Positions 51,890 to 62,100 of a stretch of 64,000 nt of DNA are shown in pieces. The position numbers and the translations under genes were made by a program. Location of the stretch: assembly GCF_008369915.1 (NCBI RefSeq), contig NZ_VSRN01000001.1, forward strand, positions 4,274,501 through 4,338,500, written 5' to 3'. The notes below the pieces were generated by a model, which worked only from the letters and a program-made list of their open reading frames with translations, did not search any database and had not been told where the DNA came from. Numbering within the stretch: position 1 is the stretch's first letter; every line of letters begins with the position of its first letter. The DNA comes from Dyadobacter sp. UC 10. GTDB lineage: Bacteria; Bacteroidota; Bacteroidia; Cytophagales; Spirosomataceae.

Positions 51890-53347
51890 ATGTTCCATCT
51901 CTTCAAAATCACTTTTCTCAGTTTACTGCTTTATGTCGGTCTGTCGGGTTGTGAAAAAAAGGACTTGAATCAGGTTACAATCATCGCAGAGCTTGATAGT
52001 GTGGCAAATTTGGAACTGGAACTGGTTACATTCAACATGCTGAACCTGGATCCGGTTGTGCTGACGAAAACCAGGTTTGACAGTACGGGAAAGGGTGAAT
52101 TTAAGCTGTCGGTTGACCACCCTGTTTTTGTATATGTAAATCAGAAGAAAAGCTTTGTTCCGCTTCTCATAAGTCCGGGAGACAATCAGATGGTGACAAC
52201 TATGAAAAGCAAAACTGACCAATCGGTAACGTACAGCGGCGACGGGGCGATTGTCAATCAATACTTGCAAAAGATAAATTCAACTTACGGGAATTACGAG
52301 GTTTTTGATTACAGAATATTTCAGAAGATGACTCTGGACGCATTTTTAGCGAAGAGGGATTCTCTGGAAAAACAAATGGCCCGGCATTTCGCTGATCTCA
52401 AAAAAGACAAAACGGTAAAGCCGGAAATTTTGCAGATCATGGAGACGAACAACCGCATTATTCTCTATTCATACACGCAAAGCTACGTGACTGCCAATTT
52501 CGGCTATGATATGGAAGATCCCGGTATGTCGCCAATGCTAAAAAAATCGATGGCGGATCTGCCGCAGGATTCGCTTGCATTGGCTGCCAATTGCTATAAA
52601 TACGGTCGGCTTTTGGCGACCTACCTTCAATCCGGCATCATCTGGCCGGCAGACGAGGGAACGGACAGCTCCCAAACCGACGGCCCAGAGGTAAGTCACC
52701 CGACTTTTGCGAGCAGGGAAATTGAATCGAAAAACTACATTCGGCCTCTGGAAGAACATTTGAAAGCTGCGAATATCAATTACTGGTTTAGGAGTGACGG
52801 ACTGTCGGAAGAGGTGAATTCGCTCTGGACGAAGTACCAGAAAACTGCGCGTAATCCACTTTATAAAGAAGCGATCCAAAAGAGCTACGATGAATGGGCA
52901 GTCCTCGCGCCGGGAAAACCTGCGCCGGATTTTACAGGAACCACCGCCGATGGTAAACCGATTTCGCTGAGCAGCCTCAAAGGAAAGCTCGTTTACGTCG
53001 ACGTATGGGCTACCTGGTGCGGACCGTGCCGGGAGGAATTTCCGCATTCCAAAAAGCTGGTGAAAGAATTTGAGGGCAGTGATAAAATTGTATTTCTGTA
53101 CGTCTCAACCGATTCGAACATGGATACCTGGAAGAAATTTTTGCCTGACAAAAGTGTCCCCGCCGGTATCCATATGCACCAAAAGCAAGACGGCCAATCC
53201 GACGCGATCTGGGATAACTATCACCTTTGGGGCATTCCCAGATATATATTGATCGACGCGAAAGGGAAAATGCTGAAAACCCACGCGCCTAGACCAAGTT
53301 CAGAGGATATCCTGCCGCTGTTGAAAGGGTATTTGAAAGAGACTTAA
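51890..53347 (+). CDS. TlpA-type thioredoxin lipoprotein, copy 1
   Basis: About 485 residues; a type II signal with lipobox LSGC anchors it. Residues about 20-300 are a helical or beta-rich N-terminal part of the DUF4369 kind; the C-terminal thioredoxin domain carries TWCGPCREEF with Cys377 and Cys380 and the cis-Pro segment GIPRYILID. It should act as a disulfide reductase on the periplasmic side. The next gene is a tandem paralogue, ending in the same RPSSEDILPLLKGYLKE pattern. Confidence 0.88.
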   Translation: MFHLFKITFLSLLLYVGLSGCEKKDLNQVTIIAELDSVANLELELVTFNMLNLDPVVLTKTRFDSTGKGEFKLSVDHPVFVYVNQKKSFVPLLISPGDNQMVTTMKSKTDQSVTYSGDGAIVNQYLQKINSTYGNYEVFDYRIFQKMTLDAFLAKRDSLEKQMARHFADLKKDKTVKPEILQIMETNNRIILYSYTQSYVTANFGYDMEDPGMSPMLKKSMADLPQDSLALAANCYKYGRLLATYLQSGIIWPADEGTDSSQTDGPEVSHPTFASREIESKNYIRPLEEHLKAANINYWFRSDGLSEEVNSLWTKYQKTARNPLYKEAIQKSYDEWAVLAPGKPAPDFTGTTADGKPISLSSLKGKLVYVDVWATWCGPCREEFPHSKKLVKEFEGSDKIVFLYVSTDSNMDTWKKFLPDKSVPAGIHMHQKQDGQSDAIWDNYHLWGIPRYILIDAKGKMLKTHAPRPSSEDILPLLKGYLKET

Positions 53348-53405
53348 AATGCATCCCAATTCTGCAAAAACATTTAAGCAAATACTTAAAAACATCATCA
53401 TTCCA

Positions 53406-54860
53406 ATGTTCCAGTCTGCAAGGCTTATTCTTCTCAGCTTACTTGTGAATTTGATCATCTCTGGTTGTGTAAAAGAGGAGGATCGCAGCGTAAAAATCAG
53501 CTTGGTAAAGCTAAAAGATAAGAATGGAAGAGTAGACCTCACAGCAACAGATGTGCTTAATCTGGATACGCTGCTATTGGCAACAACCACCTCTGACAGT
53601 AGCGGCAATGCATTTTTGTCCTTATCTCTCGATAAACCTCTTTTTGCCCAACTAAGAAGCGGGGATCAGTTTGTTCAGCTTTTCCTGAGTCCCGGAGACG
53701 AACTCTCCATAGCTTATGATACGAATAAAACAGACAGTGGATTGCACTTTACCGGCAGCTCCGCAGGTACACAACAGTTTCTGGAAAATAGCAAGAAAGC
53801 CTGCTTGAAATGGGAGGAGCCGAAAGGCACATACATCGGCGACATTCCACCTGAGGAAATTGTTATCCGTCGGGATTCGCTTCAAAGTGATCTTAACCAG
53901 TTGCTTTTGGATTGGGCAAAAGATGAAGGTGTAAGTAACCCCACAAGGCAGATTATGGCTTCTAAAAGCAAAATGACCTTGTATCGTTTTCAGCAATATT
54001 TTGTAACCGAATATTATAAGAAGCATCGTGACCGGCCGAATATTCCGGTAACATTACAACAAGCAATACAAGATTTGCCAGTAGACTCGGTAGCGCTGGC
54101 TGTGCACATGGATGAATATTTGCGGATATTGTCTAATCACCTTCGGTTGAAAATTTATAGCGACGTTGCCGAAGAAATAAAAGGTTTGAATAAGGATTCG
54201 CTCTATGGAAAGTGGGCAGTTATTTGCGACAATTTTATCCGGAGAGAAGTTCAGTCGCCATTTTTACAAACACATTTTCGCGGTGCAAACATCGCCTACT
54301 GGGCTAGAAATGAAGGCGCTACCCCTGGGCTTATCCGGCTCCGCGCAGACTTTCTCAAATCTGCGGAATCGACAGTCTACACAAAAAGTCTGGCGAAAAG
54401 TTTTGGAAAGTGGGAAGCCCTGGCGACCGGCAAGCCCGCTCCGGATTTTACAGGTATCACCGCAAATGGTGAGAAGTTTTCGTTGAAAGATTTAAAAGGG
54501 AAAATGGTATACATAGATATCTGGGCAACGTGGTGCGGTCCATGCCGGGCGGAATTTCCCTCGTCGCAGAAGCTGATCCAAGAATTTAAGGGAAACGATC
54601 AATTGGTTTTTTTGTATGTGTCGATCGATACGGAAGTTGATGATTGGAAAAAATCTTTGAAGACAAAAAACGTCCCGCAGGGAATGCATATCAATCATCT
54701 GGTCGATCAGCCAGGGTCAATTTCGAAAAAGTACTATCTGTCAGGCATACCCAGATATATTTTGATAAATAAAGATGGGACCATAATTGAAGCTGTTGCG
54801 CCAAAACCAAGTTCGAAAGAAATTCGCCCGCTGCTGAAAGGGTATCTGAAAGAAAGTTAA
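53406..54860 (+). CDS. TlpA-type thioredoxin lipoprotein, copy 2
   Basis: About 484 residues, lipobox IISGC. The thioredoxin active site TWCGPCRAEF has Cys377 and Cys380, the same residue numbers as in copy 1, and the C-terminus ends KPSSKEIRPLLKGYLKES, nearly identical to copy 1. The two genes therefore arose by tandem duplication with the N-terminal parts diverged. An ATG at 53349, 2 bp after the copy 1 stop, is an alternative start giving coupling. A DUF4174-like gene follows 32 bp later. Confidence 0.88.
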   Translation: MFQSARLILLSLLVNLIISGCVKEEDRSVKISLVKLKDKNGRVDLTATDVLNLDTLLLATTTSDSSGNAFLSLSLDKPLFAQLRSGDQFVQLFLSPGDELSIAYDTNKTDSGLHFTGSSAGTQQFLENSKKACLKWEEPKGTYIGDIPPEEIVIRRDSLQSDLNQLLLDWAKDEGVSNPTRQIMASKSKMTLYRFQQYFVTEYYKKHRDRPNIPVTLQQAIQDLPVDSVALAVHMDEYLRILSNHLRLKIYSDVAEEIKGLNKDSLYGKWAVICDNFIRREVQSPFLQTHFRGANIAYWARNEGATPGLIRLRADFLKSAESTVYTKSLAKSFGKWEALATGKPAPDFTGITANGEKFSLKDLKGKMVYIDIWATWCGPCRAEFPSSQKLIQEFKGNDQLVFLYVSIDTEVDDWKKSLKTKNVPQGMHINHLVDQPGSISKKYYLSGIPRYILINKDGTIIEAVAPKPSSKEIRPLLKGYLKES

Positions 54861-54892
54861 CCGGTGCCTGGTATCATTATTATAGGAGTAGC

Positions 54893-55261
54893 ATGATGAA
54901 AACGCTACTATTAACACTGATGATGATGATGATAACCACCGACGATCAGCCCAGGCAGGTAATTTTATTTTATACTGAAAATGGAAAAAGCCTGTTCGAA
55001 AAGCAGTCGGAGGAGTTACGGGCGAACGATGCCGGTTTGCGGGAAAGGGATATCAACGTAATTCCATACCAGCTTTCCAGGGAGAACGCGGCACAATGGA
55101 AGCGATTTAAAGTGGACACTTCAAACGATTTTACATTCATCCTGATTGGTCGCGACGGCGGCGAGAAGCACAGGGCCGAGCGCGTGGTACCTGCAAAAGA
55201 ATTGTTCGGGAAAATAGATGCGATGCCGATGCGCAGGAACGAGATAGGGGAAAAGAACTAG
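54893..55261 (+). CDS. DUF4174-like protein
   Basis: A 122-residue protein with a short hydrophobic N-terminal segment that may be a signal sequence (MMKTLLLTLMMMMITTDDQ). The rest resembles DUF4174: RQVILFYTENGKSLFEKQ, then FTFILIGRDGGEKHR and ELFGKIDAMPMRRNE, a thioredoxin-like shape without cysteines. It is 32 bp downstream of the tandem TlpA genes and probably in their operon. Function unknown. Confidence 0.78.
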   Translation: MMKTLLLTLMMMMITTDDQPRQVILFYTENGKSLFEKQSEELRANDAGLRERDINVIPYQLSRENAAQWKRFKVDTSNDFTFILIGRDGGEKHRAERVVPAKELFGKIDAMPMRRNEIGEKN

Positions 55262-55274
55262 CCCAGCATTTACC

Positions 55275-56396
55275 TCACTTAACCTGCGCTAATATCCAGT
55301 CCGACATAGCCGCCAGCGCTATGGGTGAAAAGGTATCTTCCAGATCTGCATATTCGCTCGGGTGGCCGGTTTTACACTTCTGAAAAAAGTGATTGAGATC
55401 GGGCAGTTCCTGAACTGTCACATTTGCATTACCTCCGCTTTTTACAGCTTTTTCGATTGCCGGAAGGTTTTGCCGCGCATCTACCTGCAAGTCTTTCGAG
55501 CCAATTAAAGCCAGTACCGGACAAGTGATTTTACTAAAATAATCCGCCGGGTTAACCTGAAAGAGAAACCGGAAAAAGGGCGTACAAATGGAATTGATCT
55601 GTCTTTCAAAAGCCTCTTCTTTCGTCATGCCGGGACGAATTGCTTTCGCGGGATAGTTTTGCAAATGCGTTTTGGTATATGCAGTGAGTTTGGCACGAAG
55701 CTGCGAAGTATCCGTTGTCTGCCTTATTATATCGTTCGTTTCGCGGTTAGCTTTTTTGATGATCGCAATGTCCGCCTCACTGGCCCCGCCAGCGCGGGCG
55801 ATCAATTCGGATTGAAGGCTGAGCACCTCAACGCCCGTTGCGCCCGGCCCGGCCAGTGAAATCACAAATGCCAGATCATTTGTACGCGATGCGACGATCG
55901 AGGCTACCAGTCCGCCGTCGCTATGTCCGGCGATACCGATTTTCTTCGGGTTGATTTCCTTTCTGGTTTTCAGATAGGCGACCGCACTTTCAGCATCCGT
56001 GGCGAAATCCAGCGAGGTACCTGTTATAAACTGTCCGGTTGACTTCGCCGTACCACGGTCGTCGTACCGCAAAACGGCAATACCCTTGCGGGTCAGGTAA
56101 TCTGAGATAACAAGAAAAGGTTTGTGTCCTAAAACTTCCGAATTCCTGTCTTGCGGCCCACCGCCGGTGACCAGTACCACCACCGGAAAACTGCCTTCTT
56201 TTTCAGGCAAAGTCAATGTCCCTGAAAGGGTAATACCGGCCTGGCTGTTTTTAAACGTTACATCCTCGCTGTAATAGGGATACGGTTTTACAGGCTCCTG
56301 ATATTTTTTTGCAGCCGGCTTTTCGGATAAAACCACATAAACCAGCGCAACGACGACTGCGACGACAATAGAGATTAAGATGACTTTTTTGTTCAT
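55275..56396 (-). CDS. Alpha/beta hydrolase, membrane-anchored
   Basis: A 373-residue hydrolase with an N-terminal hydrophobic anchor (ILISIVVAVVVALVYVV), so it faces the periplasm. The nucleophile elbow is GIAGHSDGG, the oxyanion region VVVLVTGGGPQDR, and the catalytic His is likely in LPDLNHFFQKC. It resembles prolyl-oligopeptidase-like dienelactone hydrolases. The substrate is unknown. Convergent with the DUF4174 gene, 13 bp apart. Confidence 0.88.
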   Translation of the reverse strand: MNKKVILISIVVAVVVALVYVVLSEKPAAKKYQEPVKPYPYYSEDVTFKNSQAGITLSGTLTLPEKEGSFPVVVLVTGGGPQDRNSEVLGHKPFLVISDYLTRKGIAVLRYDDRGTAKSTGQFITGTSLDFATDAESAVAYLKTRKEINPKKIGIAGHSDGGLVASIVASRTNDLAFVISLAGPGATGVEVLSLQSELIARAGGASEADIAIIKKANRETNDIIRQTTDTSQLRAKLTAYTKTHLQNYPAKAIRPGMTKEEAFERQINSICTPFFRFLFQVNPADYFSKITCPVLALIGSKDLQVDARQNLPAIEKAVKSGGNANVTVQELPDLNHFFQKCKTGHPSEYADLEDTFSPIALAAMSDWILAQVK

Positions 56397-56460
56397 GGAA
56401 GGCTGGACTTTTACTATCCTCTGATACTTGACTAAATCGCTCCGCTGGTAGGATCGAATC

Positions 56461-57609
56461 TTATCTAAGCCGCGCCAGCTGCATTTCTATTGTGTCGCGG
56501 CTCATGATGAAATGCAGCTGCATTGATTTTGGCGAACGGTTTCGGACGGAGATCATCAATGTGTCTATTCGCCGGTCGGCACGGCTCGGGTTAGCGTGAA
56601 TAAAGCGGATACTGTTTTTCAGGCTATCGAATTCGTACGATCCTGTGAGACTTTCATCTGCCTTGTACCGGTAGGGATTCGGGCTGAATGCACAGCCGCT
56701 CCAACCTGCAAAATATACCTTGTTCCAGGCCTTGGTGTCCGTCAGCCAGGCTGCCGACTCGACTGTCTGATTGTTCTTGGTCAGCTTCTCTACCTTCCAG
56801 GTCCCTTTGAGCACGTTGTCGGTCTTATGGATTACGAAATAGGATTGAATAGTGGTAAAAGCCGCCGCGATGACAAGGAAGCGCAACGCATTTTTGAGTA
56901 CACCTGATTTATCAGATACCCGCGGCAACCTTTCAACAAGATCCCAGAATGCAGCTTTGAGCTTTTTGAAATCCAGTAGCAGCAAAAAGGTGAGGCTGAT
57001 CGTATAGATAACCGAGTTAAAGAATGCGCCCGAGGCGATTTGGTAAAACATGTTAATCAGGACAATGTTGACCATCACCGGCAGCAATACCATCACACCG
57101 ATCAATGTTGTGCGGCGGAAAAGAAGCAGGATAGATCCTCCAACCTGAAACAAGCCCAGGATTACCGCCAGGGTGTAGGAGTAACCAAAATAGTACCACG
57201 TAAGGGCGAACCCGCTCAAATCGCCGAGCGGCATATCAAGGTTAAATTCCGGTGACTGAAGCTGGGTTTTGAGGATTTTGGCAAAACCATAAACCGATAT
57301 CGAATATGCCAGCCAGTAGCGTATCAATCCCTGCAAAACTGCGTGCCGGATACCGCTGTTGCCTTCACCCGCCTTCTCTTTTTCGTGCCAGATTATGGCA
57401 TAACAAAGGCCGCCCAGAAAGGAGACAAAGACGATGGTGATCAGCAGGTTATTGAAATAGTGTCCATATCGATGCAGGAATGAAACCGGAGCGAAGTTCA
57501 GGACAGATGTGAGTGTTGTCAATGCCGCCAGTACGCCAAGGGTGCATTCGCAGAATTTCAGGAACCAGGAGGAGCGGGGTGGAGAAAAAGGTTCGGTCAT
57601 AGAATACAA
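56461..57609 (-). CDS. Membrane protein with DoxX-like helices and extra C-terminal domain
   Basis: A 382-residue protein with about seven hydrophobic helices in the first 270 residues (YWLAYSISVYGFAKIL is reminiscent of DoxX-like proteins), then a soluble C-terminal domain of about 100 residues (GTWKVEKLTKNNQTV to the end). I do not recognise the family with certainty. It faces the hydrolase gene in tandem on the same strand, 64 bp apart. Confidence 0.65.
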   Translation of the reverse strand: MYSMTEPFSPPRSSWFLKFCECTLGVLAALTTLTSVLNFAPVSFLHRYGHYFNNLLITIVFVSFLGGLCYAIIWHEKEKAGEGNSGIRHAVLQGLIRYWLAYSISVYGFAKILKTQLQSPEFNLDMPLGDLSGFALTWYYFGYSYTLAVILGLFQVGGSILLLFRRTTLIGVMVLLPVMVNIVLINMFYQIASGAFFNSVIYTISLTFLLLLDFKKLKAAFWDLVERLPRVSDKSGVLKNALRFLVIAAAFTTIQSYFVIHKTDNVLKGTWKVEKLTKNNQTVESAAWLTDTKAWNKVYFAGWSGCAFSPNPYRYKADESLTGSYEFDSLKNSIRFIHANPSRADRRIDTLMISVRNRSPKSMQLHFIMSRDTIEMQLARLR

Positions 57610-57694
57610 AAGGAATAGATCCTGAAATGTAAATCTATGACGCGAACAGCTTTTTTGCTAACGTATAATTGCCTATTTGAGAGTGATTTGTGAA

Positions 57695-59038
57695 TTACTT
57701 CGCCAATAACCCCGGGTACAAGGTCCCGTCAGCAGTAGGGAAATCGAGGTTCAGCAATTTGGCGATCAGCGGGGCAATGTCCTGCAAGCCCATTTCCGGT
57801 ACCACCGCGCCTTGTTTGATACCTTTCCCAAATGCAACAAAACCTGTTTGTATTTCTTTAAAATCAGGGAAAAAACCGTGTGTACCACCGCTGGAAGCGC
57901 GGGTGAAATCGCCCGTCGCGACTCCGCTCACTGTAATACCCTGGACAGGCGCCAGCGCCAGTGCTGCGTTGGGATCGGCACCGACCTCGTCCAGTGCGGC
58001 GCGGTCTTTCACGGCAAAAAGATGCTTTTGACCAACAGGCAGTTCTTTGAGCAGCTGTTTTACTTTTTCAAGCGTCTTCGTGTCGTTTTTGTCTTTCAAA
58101 TGCAAAAATGCAGAGCCGCCCGAACTGTGGAAATAGGCCTTCCAGTTTGCCTTGTTATTTGGGTCATACAAGCCGGCTTTTGCCAGCAGTACATTCGGCG
58201 CGATCGCCGTGTGGATGTCTACGAAGCCATGGTCGCCAGTGATGATAAAGGTCGTCTTCTCACGGATTCCCGCTTTTTCTGTCGCTTCAATAATGGCTTT
58301 GATCCCACGGTCCACACTGGAAAGAGCCGCCCTCACTTTATCTCCGTCGCGGCCTTCTTCATGTTCAAAGTGATCGACCGCCACCAGATGCACGGCCAGG
58401 AAGGAAGGCTTGTACTGCCGGATGAGGTAGCTGCTGATCCTTGACATATTATCGTCGATGCTCAGGTAGTCTCCATCGAAATCAATCTCTTCCAGCTTGC
58501 CGGTAGCGTTTTGCTGTATTTCTTCATACAACCCTTTCGGCGAAGAATGCTCGGACAAAGCTTTGGTCATATTCCGCTTGCCACCCTTTGTTTCGGGCAA
58601 ATACCAATACTCCGGAATATTATAAGTAGCCGGGCTGCCCACTGAAACCGGCCAGAAAACGGAAGCCGTTTTTAAACCTTTATCCTTTGCCACACTGAAA
58701 ATGGTCGGTACTTTAATCGTACTATATTCCCAAAGCCACTTCCCGGTCACTTCCAGCGGCTCCGGCGGGGTATTATAATGCACACCGTGTTTGAGGGGCT
58801 TTACGCCTGTAATGATCGTAGTGTGGGAAGGGTAGGTGACAGTAGGGAAAACGCCCGTTACGCCGTCGGAATAAGCGCCGGTCGCCATTCCCTGCCGCAG
58901 GTTCACCATCGACCAGTTCGGGTCTTTATAAAATTCAGGACGAAGCCCGTCGATGCTGATCAAAACGACATGGGAGTCCTGGGCAGTTGCATTCAGCGAA
59001 ATGGCAATGCCTAAGATGTAAAGGAGTTTTTTCATCAA
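57695..59038 (-). CDS. Nucleotide pyrophosphatase/phosphodiesterase (NPP family), exported
   Basis: A 447-residue alkaline-phosphatase superfamily enzyme with a signal peptide (ending NATAQ). Metal-binding Asp30 is in LISIDGLRPEF, and the nucleophilic Thr68 in FPTVTYPSHTTI; later metal ligands are in LVAVDHFEHEEGR and TGDHGFVDIH. NPP enzymes hydrolyse nucleotides or phosphodiesters. It sits downstream of a TonB-dependent receptor on the same strand across a large hairpin, so it may feed phosphate or nucleosides from the cell surface. Confidence 0.9.
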   Translation of the reverse strand: MMKKLLYILGIAISLNATAQDSHVVLISIDGLRPEFYKDPNWSMVNLRQGMATGAYSDGVTGVFPTVTYPSHTTIITGVKPLKHGVHYNTPPEPLEVTGKWLWEYSTIKVPTIFSVAKDKGLKTASVFWPVSVGSPATYNIPEYWYLPETKGGKRNMTKALSEHSSPKGLYEEIQQNATGKLEEIDFDGDYLSIDDNMSRISSYLIRQYKPSFLAVHLVAVDHFEHEEGRDGDKVRAALSSVDRGIKAIIEATEKAGIREKTTFIITGDHGFVDIHTAIAPNVLLAKAGLYDPNNKANWKAYFHSSGGSAFLHLKDKNDTKTLEKVKQLLKELPVGQKHLFAVKDRAALDEVGADPNAALALAPVQGITVSGVATGDFTRASSGGTHGFFPDFKEIQTGFVAFGKGIKQGAVVPEMGLQDIAPLIAKLLNLDFPTADGTLYPGLLAK

Positions 59039-59065
59039 TGATTGAATGATTGAATTGGGGAGGAA

Positions 59066-59143
59066 GGAGGAAGGGAGAAACGGAGGAAGGTGGAAGGGTT
59101 TTTCCTGTTTCCATCCTCCTTTCCTCCATCCTCCCTTTCCTCC
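59066..59143. repeat. Long polypurine/polypyrimidine inverted repeat
   Basis: The purine-rich block 59066-59098 pairs with the pyrimidine-rich block 59111-59143 (33 bases) with few mismatches and a loop of about 12 bases. It fills most of the 110-bp gap between the TonB receptor stop (59149) and the phosphodiesterase start. In RNA it would form a very stable hairpin on either strand. Confidence 0.7.
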
Positions 59144-59148
59144 TTTAA

Positions 59149-62100
59149 TTAAAACGCATACCGCAGGCCAATCTGGATCTGGTAAGGGCTACCATTCAGG
59201 TTGGAAACACCGATTCCGTTGCTCATGCCGTATCCGTATCTTTTGGCTGTCGCGTCGAATGACCTGATGGTGTAAAGGTTTTGCTTGCCCAGGTTGGTTC
59301 CTACGCCCCAGTCCTGGTTCAGGAGGTTAGCTACGTTGAAAATGTCAACTGATGCTTCCAAACCATGATTTTTGTAGAAATTGAATTTCTTCGCCAATCT
59401 CAAATCAAACACCCCGTAGAAACCATTGATACCTCCGTTACGCTCAGCGATTTTACCCATATCTCTCAAGAGATAATCCTTAATGCTTTGTTCTGCTTCC
59501 GGATTGTTGAGGATTGCATTGATACCGTCACGTACGGTTTGCGGCGTTTCAGGGCTGTTAGGGTCATAAATGTAGGGCAGGTCGTTTGAAGAAACGAAGT
59601 CACCGTTCATGTTACCGCTCACGGCCATGGAGTAGCGCGTTCCGCCGATGCCGGAGTAACGCAAACCGAGTGTCACACCCCAGATGCTTGGCGCAGTTCC
59701 GTAGAATACTACTTTGTTGCGGAAATGGTTGTTCGCATAAGTAATGCGGCTCAGATCGCGCGGATCGTCATTGACCATCAAATCGAGCGTTGCAGTGTTT
59801 GCTACGTTACCGTTGTAGGATGTATTGTCCTTTGAATCGTTCCAGGTATACGAGAACGTGATCTGACCATCTTTGAAATAACGGTAAGTACCATCAATTA
59901 CGAATGCAAACTGGTTCTTTTTACCCTCGCTCACGAGTTCCAGGACACGGCCTACTTTCGTAGTCTTGCGGCTGTCCAGCCAGTTGGTAGCACCATTTTT
60001 TGTAGCGATTTTGTCGGCCGGCACGTATACGCCACGGTTGGCTTCTGCTGCAATGCGGAAATAGGGATCTTCTACCATGTTGCGGTCCACATACATATAG
60101 TTGTTGCGCGCCCATGAAGCATAACCGCTCACACCGATACGCAGCCGGTCGCTGAAAAAGTGGTTATACGAGAAGTTCGTTTTGTAAAGAACCGGGATTT
60201 TTGCGTCGGCATTGTTCATGTTGATCGTGATCAGACGCTCGATACCCGGCGTATTGAACAAATCGGCACCTGGCGCGGTCGAAGGATCTTCGCGGTAACC
60301 CGGGAAGTTAGGTTTCGGAACCAATGCACCCTGGATCTCAACGGCTGCTACTTTCGTTCCGTCGAATAACATGTTGTTGATCATCGAATACGGGTTCAGC
60401 TGCGAGCCGAAGATACCCGCACCGAAACGGATAATGTCTTTGCTTTGCTCATTTACATCCCACGTAAACTGTACCCGTGGCTGTAATTGCGTTGTATTGA
60501 TCTTATTATCGGTACGCAGGTCCAACTCATCAAATACGACCTGGCTGAAATTCGCTTTGTTCAGGTATTGTGTGTTGTCCAAACGCAAACCTGCCATCAT
60601 ATCCAGACCACGGGCCAGCTTGGTATCCATTTGTGCATAAAGACCTGTTGCGAGCGAGTTCACGATTGAGCTCGGATCGGCCAGCAAGTTGATTTCACGG
60701 GCGTAACGGTAAGGCGTCAGGTTGTTGAAATTATCAAGACCGGTGAAATAGAAACGTCCGTTCATTTCGCTGCCGTAAACTGACTTCATACGGTTGAACA
60801 TCACGTCGATACCGAAAGTGAAATTGATTTTACCCGTATTGTAATAAAGGTTGTTGACCGCTTGGTACACCTGTCCTCTGAACCATTCGGGAGAAAAACG
60901 CTGACCACCGATCTGGATCGAGTTAATGTAGTTGTTTGTGCCCGAAGTTGAGTTGACGTTTTCTACAATCGCACGTGGAATACCGGCGGAAGGAAGCTCC
61001 GAGCTTGGGATTACCGCTTCATATTGATAGAAATGCTGCACTTTCAGTTCGTTCGTGATTTTTGGGCTCACGATGGTACGTAGCGATGCCATGATGCTAT
61101 TGTTGAACCGCTCACGGTCGATATAAGATTCGTATGCATTAATGCCCGTGTTGTCACCTTCCGACAGCTTGTCGTTTTCCTTGATCAGGTTATTGCGGAG
61201 CGTCAGCAGGTTCTTGGAATTCAACTGCCAGTCAATTCTTGCGAAAATCGCGTCAGTACCTTTTTTCTTGCCAAATGCACCAAACTGCGGATTGTTGGAA
61301 ACACCGTATTTTGATCTTGCTATGTCAAGGAAGTTGTCCAGCGTTTCCTGCGTTACCTTGTTAGCAGCTACGTCCGCTTCTGATTGCAGGTTAGCGATAA
61401 AAAGGGGACGGGAGTCGGCCTGATGGTCCCAGGCTACGAAGAAGTGTGCTTTGTCTTTTTTCAATGCACCGCCCAGTGACATACCAAACTGATTTGTAGA
61501 AAAGTCCTGCGTTCTTTTATTTCCTCTCAAATCGTAACCGCTTGAAAGCCAGTCTGCACGCATGAAGTTAAATACGCTACCGGTCAGCTGGTTTGTACCC
61601 GATTTGGTCACCGTACTGATCGTTCCACCACCCGCGCGGCCGAGTGTAACATCATATTCATTGGTAACCACCTTGAACTCGCGGATTGCCTCCATGGAGA
61701 TGGCGTAGGTACCTCCGGTTTCACCACCCGCAATGGTGCTGCGCGAGGTCATACCATCGATTGTATAGTTGGTAGAGGACCCCAGCTGGCCGCCAAGGCT
61801 GTTGCCATTGCTCAATGGAGAAAGCTCTATTAGTGAGGTGAAATTCCGTCCGTTTACCGGCAGTTTGGTAATATCTTTTGCCGTAATTGCAGTGGATGCG
61901 CCGAGGCTTACCACTGTATTTTTTAGCGAATTGGCTTTGATATCCACAGCCTGCAATTCAGTTGCGCTGCTTTCCATTTCAAAATTCAGCCTCAGCTGGT
62001 CGCCCTGATTTAGTGCGTAGCCCGTTTTCTTTTGTTCTCCAAAACCAATAAAAGAAACCGTAATGGAGTATGGCGAACCAAGCGGCAATTGCTTGATAAT

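Noticed and set aside
54205..54486. 93-codon plus-strand frame inside TlpA copy 2
   Set aside because: Out-of-frame shadow of the thioredoxin lipoprotein; the TlpA frame carries the conserved CGPC site.
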